Below, one piece after another: positions 1 through 6,666 of a DNA stretch of 16,452 nt (positions are counted from its first letter, which is position 1; each line of letters begins with the position of its first letter). The stretch is from a bacterium (GTDB lineage: Bacteria; Spirochaetota; UBA4802; UBA5550): assembly GCA_024224995.1 (NCBI GenBank), contig JAAENB010000513.1, forward strand, positions 1-16,452, read 5' to 3'. Below the pieces are notes generated by a model that was not told the origin of the DNA, did no database searches, and saw only the letters and a program-made list of their open reading frames with translations. The translations under genes were made by a program, and so were the position numbers.

Positions 1-90
1 ATGCCTCGGCAGGTTGTGAGGCTGTCTGAGCGGAGCGAGTTCCGAACGTTCTGCAGAGGTATTGCTCCCGGCAGGCATAATTTACATTCC
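1..90 (-). repeat. Long palindromic dispersed element, copy 1 (truncated by window edge)
   Basis: Positions 13-50 are the exact reverse complement of 16243-16280 (38 of 38 bases), and 51-90 match the reverse complement of the arm at 16207-16242 apart from a few substitutions and a 4-nt insertion. Positions 1-12 look like the end of the other palindrome arm, because atgcctcggcag pairs with ctgcagaggtat at 51-62. The rest of the element lies outside the window. Minus strand is assigned relative to the copy at 16207. A copy lacking the central loop is at 5905. No coding capacity is seen. Confidence 0.85.
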
Positions 91-138
91 GGGTTGATTT
101 ACCCAAAAAATTAATTTTAACTTTTCTAAAAAAAATCA

Positions 139-167
139 TTGACAAAACACTAAACAAATGTTGATAT
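139..167 (+). promoter_or_regulatory. Putative sigma-70-type promoter for the leader and RT
   Basis: A perfect -35 hexamer TTGACA (139-144) is followed after 17 nt by TGATAT (162-167); TATAAC at 165-170 is an alternative -10 with longer spacing. The surroundings are AT-rich. The predicted start near 174-176 lies about 325 nt upstream of the RT start codon, so the RT would be transcribed with a long leader. Inferred from hexamers only. Confidence 0.55.
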
Positions 168-190
168 AACTTATTACGATCTTTAGTGTT
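146..190. promoter_or_regulatory. 9-bp inverted repeat bracketing the promoter -10 region
   Basis: AACACTAAA (146-154) and TTTAGTGTT (182-190) are perfect reverse complements 27 nt apart. One arm falls in the -35/-10 spacer and the other just after the predicted transcription start. This placement fits two half-sites of a repressor or autoregulatory site. No regulator can be named. Confidence 0.35.
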
Positions 191-501
191 GAAAAGCGGC
201 CGGCTGCTACCGGTTATTGTACGGTCTTTATTACACACCAGGCTTCTAACTTTGATCTGCGCGACACTTGCGCAGAGGTATTGCGGAAGCCATGTACAAT
301 GACGGGCTTGGGGGCAGGCAGCGGCACGAAGCTCGTTCCGGGGAAGTCCCCTCGCAGGGGTCGCACAATTATATACCAGTATAAATTATTCGATTATACT
401 GCGTAAACTCCGGGAATACCAGTCCAATTACACGTAAATTCCATGAATTATGGAACGGTGGAGTTGAGGAATTATAATTGTTCATACTATAACAGGTCAA
501 G
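176..501 (+). ncRNA. Highly structured leader / candidate RT-associated ncRNA
   Basis: The leader between the predicted promoter and the RT start contains a consistent set of nested stems. The outer arm at 199-207 pairs with 318-325 with one bulge. attgtac (216-222) pairs with gtacaat (294-300), ggcttc (241-246) with gaagcc (286-291), and ctgcgc (257-262) with gcgcag (270-275). Separate hairpins follow: acga/tcgt (326-336), cccct/agggg (348-360), cagtataa/ttatactg (377-384 with 394-401), and aactcc/ggagtt (406-411 with 460-465) enclosing ttccat/atggaa (439-455). No convincing ORF is seen. Structured RNAs beside an RT gene are known for retrons and for several defence-associated RTs. I could not match this one to any of them, and I see no retron-type priming motif. 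It could instead be a regulatory 5' UTR or partly repeat-derived: 348-366 and 272-284 match repeat modules elsewhere in the window. Confidence 0.5.
348..366 (+). repeat. Dispersed 19-nt module cccctcgcaggggtcgcac (in the RT leader)
   Basis: An identical 19-mer occurs at 9871-9889 and, inverted, at 16365-16383. A near copy is at 9774-9792. The first part forms a short hairpin (cccct-cgc-agggg). This copy lies inside the structured leader of the RT gene. Confidence 0.8.
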
Positions 502-1767
502 GTGAAGCAATACCCTGTTATTCAATTGAAACAACAAATAGCAAACAGAGAACGCAAACCGGGAACAATGTATTATTATGATATAAAAGCTCTCAAGGAT
601 TCTTTTACGGAACTCGCAGCCAGGGCGCCGAAACGTCTTCATGGAATAAGCTGCGGCATTGATGCGGTCACAATAGAAGCGTTTAATCAAAACCTCTTCC
701 ATCATCTTGATGCAATATCCGCTGAGATCCGGTCACCGCGCGGGTATCGCTTTGACAGGTTAAAAACGGTCTTAATACCAAAACCGAACGGGAAAGAACG
801 ATTAATAAGCATACCAACGATCCGGGACCGGGTGGTGCAGAAATCGCTCTTGAACTATTTGCAAAACAATACAACATACGCATCCTTTAATGGTGTCAGT
901 TACGGTTTTACCAGGGGAAAATCTACAGGAGACGCCATTCACGATGCAATTGAATTCCGAAACACCATGCCCTTTGTTTATAAAACCGATATACAATCTT
1001 TTTTTGATTCCATTGACCGGAAAATACTGGAAGCAGTTATACTGGAAAAAATTAAAGATACCTCAGTACATCGTATACTCTTTCGGGCACTGAATTGTGA
1101 AATAGAGAGAGTCTCCGGCGCGCAATGGAGAAAGATACAAAAACTGGGAATAAAGATCGGAACCGGCTTGCGCCAGGGAATGCCCCTTTCTCCGTTCTTT
1201 GCCAATCTTATTCTTCTCAATTTCGACAGGCGGGTAAAGGAAAGCGGGTATTCAATGATACGCTACGCAGATGACCTGATCTTCCTGTCGAAAAATTACG
1301 AAACCTGCTTGAAAATACACAATTTTTGTAAGATTGAATTAGGAAAGGTCGCGCTCACGGTACCGGAGCCCGGGCTGCCGGAAACCAAAACATTCATCCA
1401 TGGACCGGAAGAAACAGCCGAATTCCTTGGTGTAGGCATATGCCGGGCCAAAGAAAAACAATACCGGGCGATTATTACGGATGAACAAAAAAGACGCATC
1501 AACGAAAAAATCTATCAATACGCAGATATTAACACCCTTTCACGGCGCGGAATTTTCATCAGCACATATTTTAAAAAACTCGATTCCATAAAAGCAGGAT
1601 ACCTGGCAGCCTATTCGGTTTGTGACAATGAAATACTGGCAACTTTTGAGAACCAGCTCAACCAATGGATAAACGGCGCCAGGCTCAGGTTACTCCAAAA
1701 AGGACTGGGTATTGATGTTAAGAATATGACTCCGCAACAGCTGCAGTTTATTGAGCTGACGAATTAG
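502..1767 (+). CDS. Stand-alone group-II-like reverse transcriptase
   Basis: This is an RNA-directed DNA polymerase of 421 residues. RT motifs occur in order: an RT0-like segment GIDAVTIEAF (52-61); RT1 at 84-120 with PKPNGKERLISIP; YGFTRGKST (134-142, RT2/2a); motif A at K161-D170 with catalytic D163; motif B LRQGMPLSP (223-231); motif C YADD (255-258) with D257 and D258; and an RT6/7-like segment around EFLGVG (307-312). About 100 residues of thumb-like sequence follow. No HNH endonuclease, maturase or Cas1 domain is visible, and no group II domain V lies downstream, because the next gene starts 12 bp away. The start is GTG at 502: an in-frame stop lies at 490-492, and the next Met (residue 23) has no better ribosome site. 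The gene sits behind a long structured leader. By motif style it falls among group-II-like or 'unknown group' bacterial RTs, some of which act in phage defence or DNA repair. I cannot assign a subgroup, so the function stays open. Confidence 0.93.
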   Translation: MKQYPVIQLKQQIANRERKPGTMYYYDIKALKDSFTELAARAPKRLHGISCGIDAVTIEAFNQNLFHHLDAISAEIRSPRGYRFDRLKTVLIPKPNGKERLISIPTIRDRVVQKSLLNYLQNNTTYASFNGVSYGFTRGKSTGDAIHDAIEFRNTMPFVYKTDIQSFFDSIDRKILEAVILEKIKDTSVHRILFRALNCEIERVSGAQWRKIQKLGIKIGTGLRQGMPLSPFFANLILLNFDRRVKESGYSMIRYADDLIFLSKNYETCLKIHNFCKIELGKVALTVPEPGLPETKTFIHGPEETAEFLGVGICRAKEKQYRAIITDEQKRRINEKIYQYADINTLSRRGIFISTYFKKLDSIKAGYLAAYSVCDNEILATFENQLNQWINGARLRLLQKGLGIDVKNMTPQQLQFIELTN

Positions 1768-1779
1768 CGATGAGCCCGG

Positions 1780-2247
1780 TTATTTTTTCCGGATCTCATT
1801 CTGCAGCCTTTTCAAGCGTATGCACTGAGGAGCGTTAAGAGTATTGAGCCGTTTTAGACTCATGAAAGCCTGGTCTTTTTCTCCCAGATGCAGGTAACAT
1901 AAAGCCCGGCGGTAAAACGATAATAAAACCACATCCCCTGGTTTTGTTTGGCTGGAAGACAATAATGCATCATAACAATATATAGCATCACGCAGTCTTT
2001 TTAATTTCATTAAAAAATGCGCTTTTAGCGACAATGCAGTTTGAGATTTGGGATCACTCGCCAGAGCCCAGTCACAATACTGAATAGCCATATTTATCCG
2101 TTTTACCAGGCTCTTATCGAGCAATTCATAATTAACGAAACCCTTCACATCAAAAAATTTATCCGATAATAATGGCCAGAGCAACGCCGCTTTATGCACA
2201 AAATACGCAATTTGTAAATCTTTCATTATCTTCATATACTTCACCAT
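1780..2247 (-). CDS. Small TPR-like protein
   Basis: A 155-residue, mostly helical protein. Two or three TPR-like helical pairs can be read between about residues 50 and 140, with alternating small and aromatic positions (for example around AIQYCDWALASDP and AIYCYDALLSS, then a YRRALCYLHLGEKDQA stretch). TPR units normally scaffold protein-protein contacts. There is no signal peptide and no catalytic motif. The N-terminal 45 residues are not recognised. Start choice is uncertain: Met1, Met5 and Met8 are close together and none has a good ribosome-binding site. The gene converges tail to tail on the RT with 12 bp between stop codons, so the two are not one operon, and a functional link is only a possibility. 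Confidence 0.7.
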   Translation of the reverse strand: MVKYMKIMKDLQIAYFVHKAALLWPLLSDKFFDVKGFVNYELLDKSLVKRINMAIQYCDWALASDPKSQTALSLKAHFLMKLKRLRDAIYCYDALLSSSQTKPGDVVLLSFYRRALCYLHLGEKDQAFMSLKRLNTLNAPQCIRLKRLQNEIRKK

Positions 2248-2544
2248 ACAGAATTATTGTTTACGTTGGTTACTTAAAAATAAAAAAACCCTTATAGTGT
2301 CAAGAATATTTTTCAAAAAAAATGGGCTTTAATACCGCAAATTATCGTTTACATGCACTATTATACCCACAAAACGTATTTTCATGACATAAACGTTGTT
2401 TTTTAAGGACAAATTCGTACAATTTTATTGACATAAAAGCCCAACATGAAGAAATTGTCCAAATAAAGCACATGTAGAACAAATACAAACAACTAAAGAA
2501 GAGAGTTTCCTGAAGAATAACAAAAAAAGTAAAAGGATGTTTAG
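2248..2544. other. AT-rich divergent intergenic region
   Basis: About 300 bp lie between the divergent TPR-like gene and the small lipoprotein gene. There is a TTGACA on the plus strand at 2428-2433 and one on the minus strand at 2304-2299. Neither has a convincing -10 at normal spacing. I see no RNA gene or strong hairpin here. Confidence 0.5.
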
Positions 2545-2733
2545 ATGGAAAATAAAAAAAATTCAACTGATTTATTTACTACAATACTCAAAGCATTATT
2601 TCTATTAGTAATTCTGCTTTTCACCTCTTTCCCATTATTCACCTGCGGAATACATCATAGTGTCACTCCCGACAAAGACGGCAGCGTTATTACCCAGCCG
2701 GAGCAGGTGCAGGTGCGTGAAAAAGCTCTTTAA
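2545..2733 (+). CDS. Small putative lipoprotein (62 aa)
   Basis: The 62-residue ORF has a good ribosome site: AAAGGA ends 7 nt before the ATG. It has a polar N-terminus (MENKKNSTD), a hydrophobic stretch at about residues 15-33, and a lipobox-like LFTC with Cys34. The mature part would be only about 29 residues and polar. This fits a tiny lipoprotein or a small membrane-anchored peptide. The stop codon is directly followed by the stop codon of the ankyrin gene on the other strand, with no gap. No family is recognised. A small expressed protein is plausible, but shortness makes this less certain than the neighbours. Confidence 0.55.
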   Translation: MENKKNSTDLFTTILKALFLLVILLFTSFPLFTCGIHHSVTPDKDGSVITQPEQVQVREKAL

Positions 2734-3951
2734 TTACTTCGAAAGTAAATTGTAGATATCACTGTATCCCATTTCATGAGCAAGTTGAGCTGCTGTCTTG
2801 TCTCGATAATTAAATTTTGTTCCCTTGATGCTTTTATCGGCACCATTCTCCACCAGGATCATTACCAGGTCTTTATGACCCTGCATTGCCGCGTACATCA
2901 GGGGAGTTACACTATAATCATTGGTCTCATTTAAGCGGGCTCCTTTGAGGATCAATGCTTTCACCGATTCGATACTTCCGGACAGACAGGCCATATGGAT
3001 TGGCGTATTCTTCTCATTGTTCCGGTAGGATACATCCGCACCTTCTCTAAAATAAAGATCGACAAGATTAACCATGCCCGATTTTGCTGCCGTTATGAGC
3101 ATGCGGCCCAGGCGGCTTTTATAATCGGCATAATTAATCTTTTTTTCCCGTATTTTCTGCTTTACCTCTTTTAGAAAAATCCGCACGTTTGCTTCATCTC
3201 CCATTATAGTTGCGCACTCCATATCATTACGTGCTCCTTTTTCCAGTAAAAACCGGTAAAAATCCCTGTTCTTATTCAGCGTGCTGTAATAGAGTACAGA
3301 TTTTCCATTTTTGCTTTTTTGATTGATATCCGCGCCATGCTGTATGAGTAACTCCGGAACCCCGGTGTTACTATTGTGTTGTGCGGCGTACATTAGAGAA
3401 GTCATGCCGGTGTTGTCTTTCGCTGTAACATTCGCGTTTTTCTTAAGCGCCAGTGCTACGCCACTTGCGGAATAGGAGAACGCGGCATACATAAGGGCTG
3501 TCCTTCCCGCTTCATCCCGTATATTTATATTCGTGCTCTTTTGAATAATGGATTGTATTCTGCTTATATTTTCTCTGCGCTTATACCATCCCATTACGGT
3601 GTAATTATATTCTATTGATAAATAATTCCGGACCTCGTTCTTCTTGAGTGTATACAATTGCCCCGGGCCGGCAGACGCCCTGCTTTTTTCTCCCGGGATT
3701 TTTAACTTTGCCTTTACCTGTATAAACCGGCTCCCCTCATCCCCGGTCCCGGTTAACTCCAGTATATCTCCGGGAGCAAGGACTCTCGGCTGACCTGCCG
3801 GGTCTAAAAACTCAAATTTTTCCTTCACTGAATAGCAGTACCCTTTTTCCAGCTTAACCGCTGAACAGGAAACAACAACAAGCCCAATAAATACCGGCAC
3901 AAAGACGATCCTTCTTCCCGCCCGGGTATACATATATTTCAGCATGCTCAT
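2734..3951 (-). CDS. Ankyrin-repeat lipoprotein
   Basis: 405 residues from the chosen start. The N-terminus carries basic residues (TRAGRR, 9-14), a hydrophobic stretch (15-28) and a lipobox-like VVSC with Cys29, so the protein is probably lipid-anchored and periplasmic or outer-membrane facing. Residues 30-120 are a beta-rich region of unknown type. From about 149 there are six or seven ankyrin units, with the typical TALMYAA (151-157), TSLMYAA (184-190), TPIHMA (316-321) and TPLMYAAMQGHKDLV (349-363) signatures, plus a less regular stretch at about 245-280. Ankyrin arrays bind other proteins. I chose the ATG at 3951 because AGGCAGGTGG lies 5 nt upstream on the minus strand; an in-frame ATG 12 codons earlier (3987) lacks such a site. 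It lies 131 nt downstream of the amidohydrolase, and co-transcription is possible. Confidence 0.85.
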   Translation of the reverse strand: MSMLKYMYTRAGRRIVFVPVFIGLVVVSCSAVKLEKGYCYSVKEKFEFLDPAGQPRVLAPGDILELTGTGDEGSRFIQVKAKLKIPGEKSRASAGPGQLYTLKKNEVRNYLSIEYNYTVMGWYKRRENISRIQSIIQKSTNINIRDEAGRTALMYAAFSYSASGVALALKKNANVTAKDNTGMTSLMYAAQHNSNTGVPELLIQHGADINQKSKNGKSVLYYSTLNKNRDFYRFLLEKGARNDMECATIMGDEANVRIFLKEVKQKIREKKINYADYKSRLGRMLITAAKSGMVNLVDLYFREGADVSYRNNEKNTPIHMACLSGSIESVKALILKGARLNETNDYSVTPLMYAAMQGHKDLVMILVENGADKSIKGTKFNYRDKTAAQLAHEMGYSDIYNLLSK

Positions 3952-4082
3952 AACAACCACCTGCCTCGTCGAATTTGTCACAAACACCGCAGTAATCCAT
4001 TTCCGCCCGGCCTGTTCCCCTCCCTGCCAGACAAAAATCTATATAAATAAAACTGGAAAAAACAATAATTTTGTCAAGGGAA

Positions 4083-5723
4083 TTACAGCTGAATTACTCT
4101 ATCTGCGCCCTGTTTTAGTGTTTTTTTTGAATATTCGATTGATCCTCCTTTGAATACCACCAGCGGGTCCCTGCATGCTTCTATTTTTTCAAGAGGATTC
4201 TCTTTCAGCACCACAATATCGGCATATTTTCCCTTTTCCAGGGAACCGATGTCATTTTCCATTTTCAGTATCCGGGCATTATTGATCGTGGCACAGCGTA
4301 ATGCTTCAATATTGGAGAATCCGGCCCTGGTTAACAACTCAATTTCGTTCCAGATAGTTCCATTGTAGATATAGGGGATTCCGGCGTCAGTTCCCGCGCC
4401 TATGAGAACCCCTGCCTGTTTCATCTTTTTTAAATTGCTTATCCCATGTGTTAGAAATTGAAAGTAAAGGTCGGGCTGGGTAAGTACAATTCCCTCCTCC
4501 CACATATCTTCACATTTCAGGGTCCGGTAATTTTCCAGAACCGCTTTATTCATCTCCCAGATCTCAGGATCACAATACCGGTCCTGGCGCTGGTAAATTA
4601 GCTTCTTTCGTAATGCCAGTTCATTCCGAATAAAAGGTGTATCGAATTCTTTGGGCAGGGTTTTATATGCCTCTTCCGCCGCAAGCACCTGCCCCACGGA
4701 TAAGGTCGGCACTATTGCGGTTTTCTTTTTTGCCATGAGAGCGATTGCTTTATCCGGCAAAACTTCATCTGCCACGATATGTTCAATGGAATTGGCACCT
4801 ATTTCAAGCGAACGCTCGAATCCGTATCTCCGGTGAACATGGCAGGCAATGGGCAGGTTATATTTCTCCGCGAAATCCCGTATTATTTTGATGTGCTCTT
4901 CGGCATATACCGGGATTGCCCCTTTGCCGCATAATGCGGATTTATCATCCATAGTCAGTTTCAGAAAATGGGCTTTCCTGCCGCGGCCATAGCAGGTATA
5001 ATTTTTATAGATCGTATCCTTGAGTTCCTGTGTATTCTTAAAGCGGATGGCTCCGTCTCCGCTCATCATTTCAATGATCCCGCCAAAGGAAGAAATATCG
5101 GAAAAGGTAAAATCCGGGTGGCCGCCATTAATATTGACCATCTGGTTGCAGAACACTACCCGCGGCCCTGTGAGGCTTCCCTCTTCTATCATATCAAGGT
5201 AGTCATGAAAATAATGCTTAAAGGCTCCCATGTCCCGGATGGTTGTTGTTCCGCTCATTATATGCTGGGGATAATTTCGTTTTATCTGTTTAAGGAGCAT
5301 CATTCCCTTAAAAACACTAAAATCAGCAGCGGCAGGGCCTGTGCTGTGGCAATGGCCGTCTATGAGCCCAGGGATTAAATAATTATTATTGATGTTGATA
5401 GTTGCAGCTCCGGGCGGCAGCTCTGCCGAACCATCCAGTATCTTTCCAATTCTTTCTTTATTTATTAACAGGGTTTTGTTCTTTTTTACCCTTCCCGATT
5501 TGACATCAACAATATTACAGTTTGTAAGATATACTTCCTGAGAAGATCCAAATGCAGGTTTGTGCATCTCCGGCAGGCTGGAACAAGACGTCAGAGAACT
5601 GAATCCCGCTGCTGCCAAACCGGCGGCAGACAATTTCAAAACATCTCTTCTGTTTACCTCCAATGAAAAAATTCTATCTATACTGTCATTGCCGCTATGG
5701 GCTTCATTTTCTTTTTTATCCAT
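4083..5723 (-). CDS. Tat-exported lipoprotein amidohydrolase (imidazolonepropionase-like)
   Basis: 546 residues. The N-terminus has a twin-arginine motif NRRDVLKL (24-31), a hydrophobic stretch and a lipobox LTSC (Cys47), so the folded, metal-loaded enzyme is probably exported by Tat and then lipidated. The body is a complete amidohydrolase-superfamily TIM barrel: PGLIDGHCH with H124 and H126, a K in HFLKLTMDD (K255, the usual carboxylated lysine position), CHVH (H295 or H297), EH (H315), and GTDAG with catalytic D446. The C-terminus has the usual ALRCATINNARIL and GKYADIVVL segments. These fit the COG1228-like branch, whose members cleave cyclic amides or Xaa-Pro dipeptides; the substrate cannot be read from sequence. 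The start has AAGGAAA 9 nt upstream. Residues of about 390-440 form an insert before the last strand. Confidence 0.9.
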   Translation of the reverse strand: MDKKENEAHSGNDSIDRIFSLEVNRRDVLKLSAAGLAAAGFSSLTSCSSLPEMHKPAFGSSQEVYLTNCNIVDVKSGRVKKNKTLLINKERIGKILDGSAELPPGAATININNNYLIPGLIDGHCHSTGPAAADFSVFKGMMLLKQIKRNYPQHIMSGTTTIRDMGAFKHYFHDYLDMIEEGSLTGPRVVFCNQMVNINGGHPDFTFSDISSFGGIIEMMSGDGAIRFKNTQELKDTIYKNYTCYGRGRKAHFLKLTMDDKSALCGKGAIPVYAEEHIKIIRDFAEKYNLPIACHVHRRYGFERSLEIGANSIEHIVADEVLPDKAIALMAKKKTAIVPTLSVGQVLAAEEAYKTLPKEFDTPFIRNELALRKKLIYQRQDRYCDPEIWEMNKAVLENYRTLKCEDMWEEGIVLTQPDLYFQFLTHGISNLKKMKQAGVLIGAGTDAGIPYIYNGTIWNEIELLTRAGFSNIEALRCATINNARILKMENDIGSLEKGKYADIVVLKENPLEKIEACRDPLVVFKGGSIEYSKKTLKQGADRVIQL

Positions 5724-5904
5724 AATAAATCATTTCCTTATAAATTTCCAACAAGAGTTCTTCGGTTTATGTCGTAGAAAACTCAAAGTCTGTTTTAAAA
5801 AACCGGCTAAATGGGCTTTTTAATTGGTAAAGCAATGGAAATAAATAGGGGGCTTTTTGTCAAGAGTTTACCAGATAAATTATTATCTGAAGAGGTGGAT
5901 CAGC

Positions 5905-5987
5905 CGGAATGTCAACTCTGCCTGGAGCAATACCTCGGCAGAGTTGACATTCCGAATTACGTTTTTCTGTTTATTAAAGCACGACCG
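5905..5987 (+). repeat. Palindromic dispersed element, short copy
   Basis: An 18-bp perfect inverted repeat (5905-5922 with 5937-5954) surrounds a 14-nt loop. The left arm, loop and start of the right arm align with 16206-16242, and the tail 5955-5987 matches 16317-16349 at 27 of 33 positions. The 38-nt loop of the long copies and part of their right arm are missing. This identifies it as a deleted or ancestral version of the same element. It lies in the gap upstream of the amidohydrolase. Confidence 0.85.
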
Positions 5988-6058
5988 TTTATGTTAATTG
6001 GTGCGCTCGGGGATTAGTCGCTGAGACAGGTTTCAATAGCTGAGAGGAACTTCATTCA

Positions 6059-6133
6059 GTACCAGAGCAAGCCCTCTTCCGAAGAGTGAAACAAGAATAT
6101 TTTCACTCTTCGGAAGAGGGCTTGCTCTGGTAC
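6059..6133. repeat. 33-bp perfect palindrome with 9-nt loop
   Basis: 6059-6091 and 6101-6133 are perfect reverse complements, giving a very strong hairpin. It begins 17 nt after the stop codon of the XpaC-like gene (minus strand). No U-tract follows on either strand, so it is not a textbook intrinsic terminator, though it could stop transcription or protect the mRNA 3' end. The sequence differs from the other palindromes in the window. Confidence 0.9.
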
Positions 6134-6150
6134 CGGGCGCAGTAACGATA

Positions 6151-6666
6151 TTACTCCCCCAGCCCTTCAAACTGAATGGTTTTTTCCAGAACCTGGATCT
6201 CTACTTGAAGATCAAAAAGGTCGTCTTCGTAGAGTTTGGAGAGCTGTTTATCGAAGGCCTTTTCTATTATTCCTATGACGTTTTCGGTCTTTTCAAGAAT
6301 ATTATCGGCATCTTTTATATGGTTTCTGTTTTTAGACAGTTCCGCGTATTTGTTAATAACCTTTGCTGTTGTATCAATATAATATAATAAAAACTGGCGT
6401 GCCGCTCGTATATCATGGGGATATTTATCTATATTATCATATATCCTTCGGGCGGATATGCAAATTGCCCTGATTTTTTCACTTAGCTCTTCGTTTTTGA
6501 TCCGCTCCGATGCCCTGAAAATATCCCCTATTTTTCTATGGCCTTCCCTGATGATCTCATCAACATCTTCCCTGGTCCTTCCCCCGCTTCCCCTGAGAAT
6601 CTTCTGTTCTCCGGGTTTTTCCTCTCCTTTTTGGGAAAAGCTAAACAAACGTTTAAACAAACTCAT
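6151..6666 (-). CDS. XpaC-family (5-bromo-4-chloroindolyl phosphate hydrolysis-like) protein
   Basis: 171 residues from the chosen start. The first 35 residues are basic and low in complexity (MSLFKRLFSF, then GRTRED); the rest is helical. The stretch KYPHDIRAARQFLLYYIDTT (81-100) followed by AKVINKYAEL, and the ending LQVEIQVLEKTIQFEGL (153-169), resemble the XpaC family, often found beside TelA-type tellurite-resistance genes and poorly understood biochemically. TelA is not present here. The start at 6666 is supported by GAGG 8 nt upstream and by the ATGA overlap with the stop of the helicase gene, which is typical of translational coupling. A longer in-frame start at 6714 would overlap the helicase more and is less likely. 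It is the second gene of a two-gene operon. Confidence 0.75.
   Translation of the reverse strand: MSLFKRLFSFSQKGEEKPGEQKILRGSGGRTREDVDEIIREGHRKIGDIFRASERIKNEELSEKIRAICISARRIYDNIDKYPHDIRAARQFLLYYIDTTAKVINKYAELSKNRNHIKDADNILEKTENVIGIIEKAFDKQLSKLYEDDLFDLQVEIQVLEKTIQFEGLGE

Noticed and set aside
176..501. Retron msr-msd cassette
   Set aside because: The RT lacks the retron motifs I would expect (such as VTG near the C-terminus), and I could not find an inverted a1/a2 pair with a branching guanosine. The structured RNA call is kept without the retron label.
502..1767. Group II intron or diversity-generating retroelement
   Set aside because: No intron domain V or maturase/endonuclease tail is seen after the RT, and there is only 12 bp before the next gene. 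The RT has QGMPLSP rather than the DGR-type motif, and no template/variable repeat pair was found in the window.
3952..4082. Separate promoter for the ankyrin gene
   Set aside because: A minus-strand TTGACA (4077-4072) has no -10 at normal spacing, and the alternative pair TTGTTT/TATAGA is weak. It cannot be told apart from co-transcription with the amidohydrolase.
4968..5378. 136-aa plus-strand ORF inside the amidohydrolase
   Set aside because: It lies entirely antisense to a complete, well-conserved enzyme gene, with no ribosome site or recognisable domain.
5811..6017. 68-aa plus-strand ORF
   Set aside because: It runs through the short palindromic element, so much of it is repeat translated by chance. 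No ribosome site or protein-like pattern.
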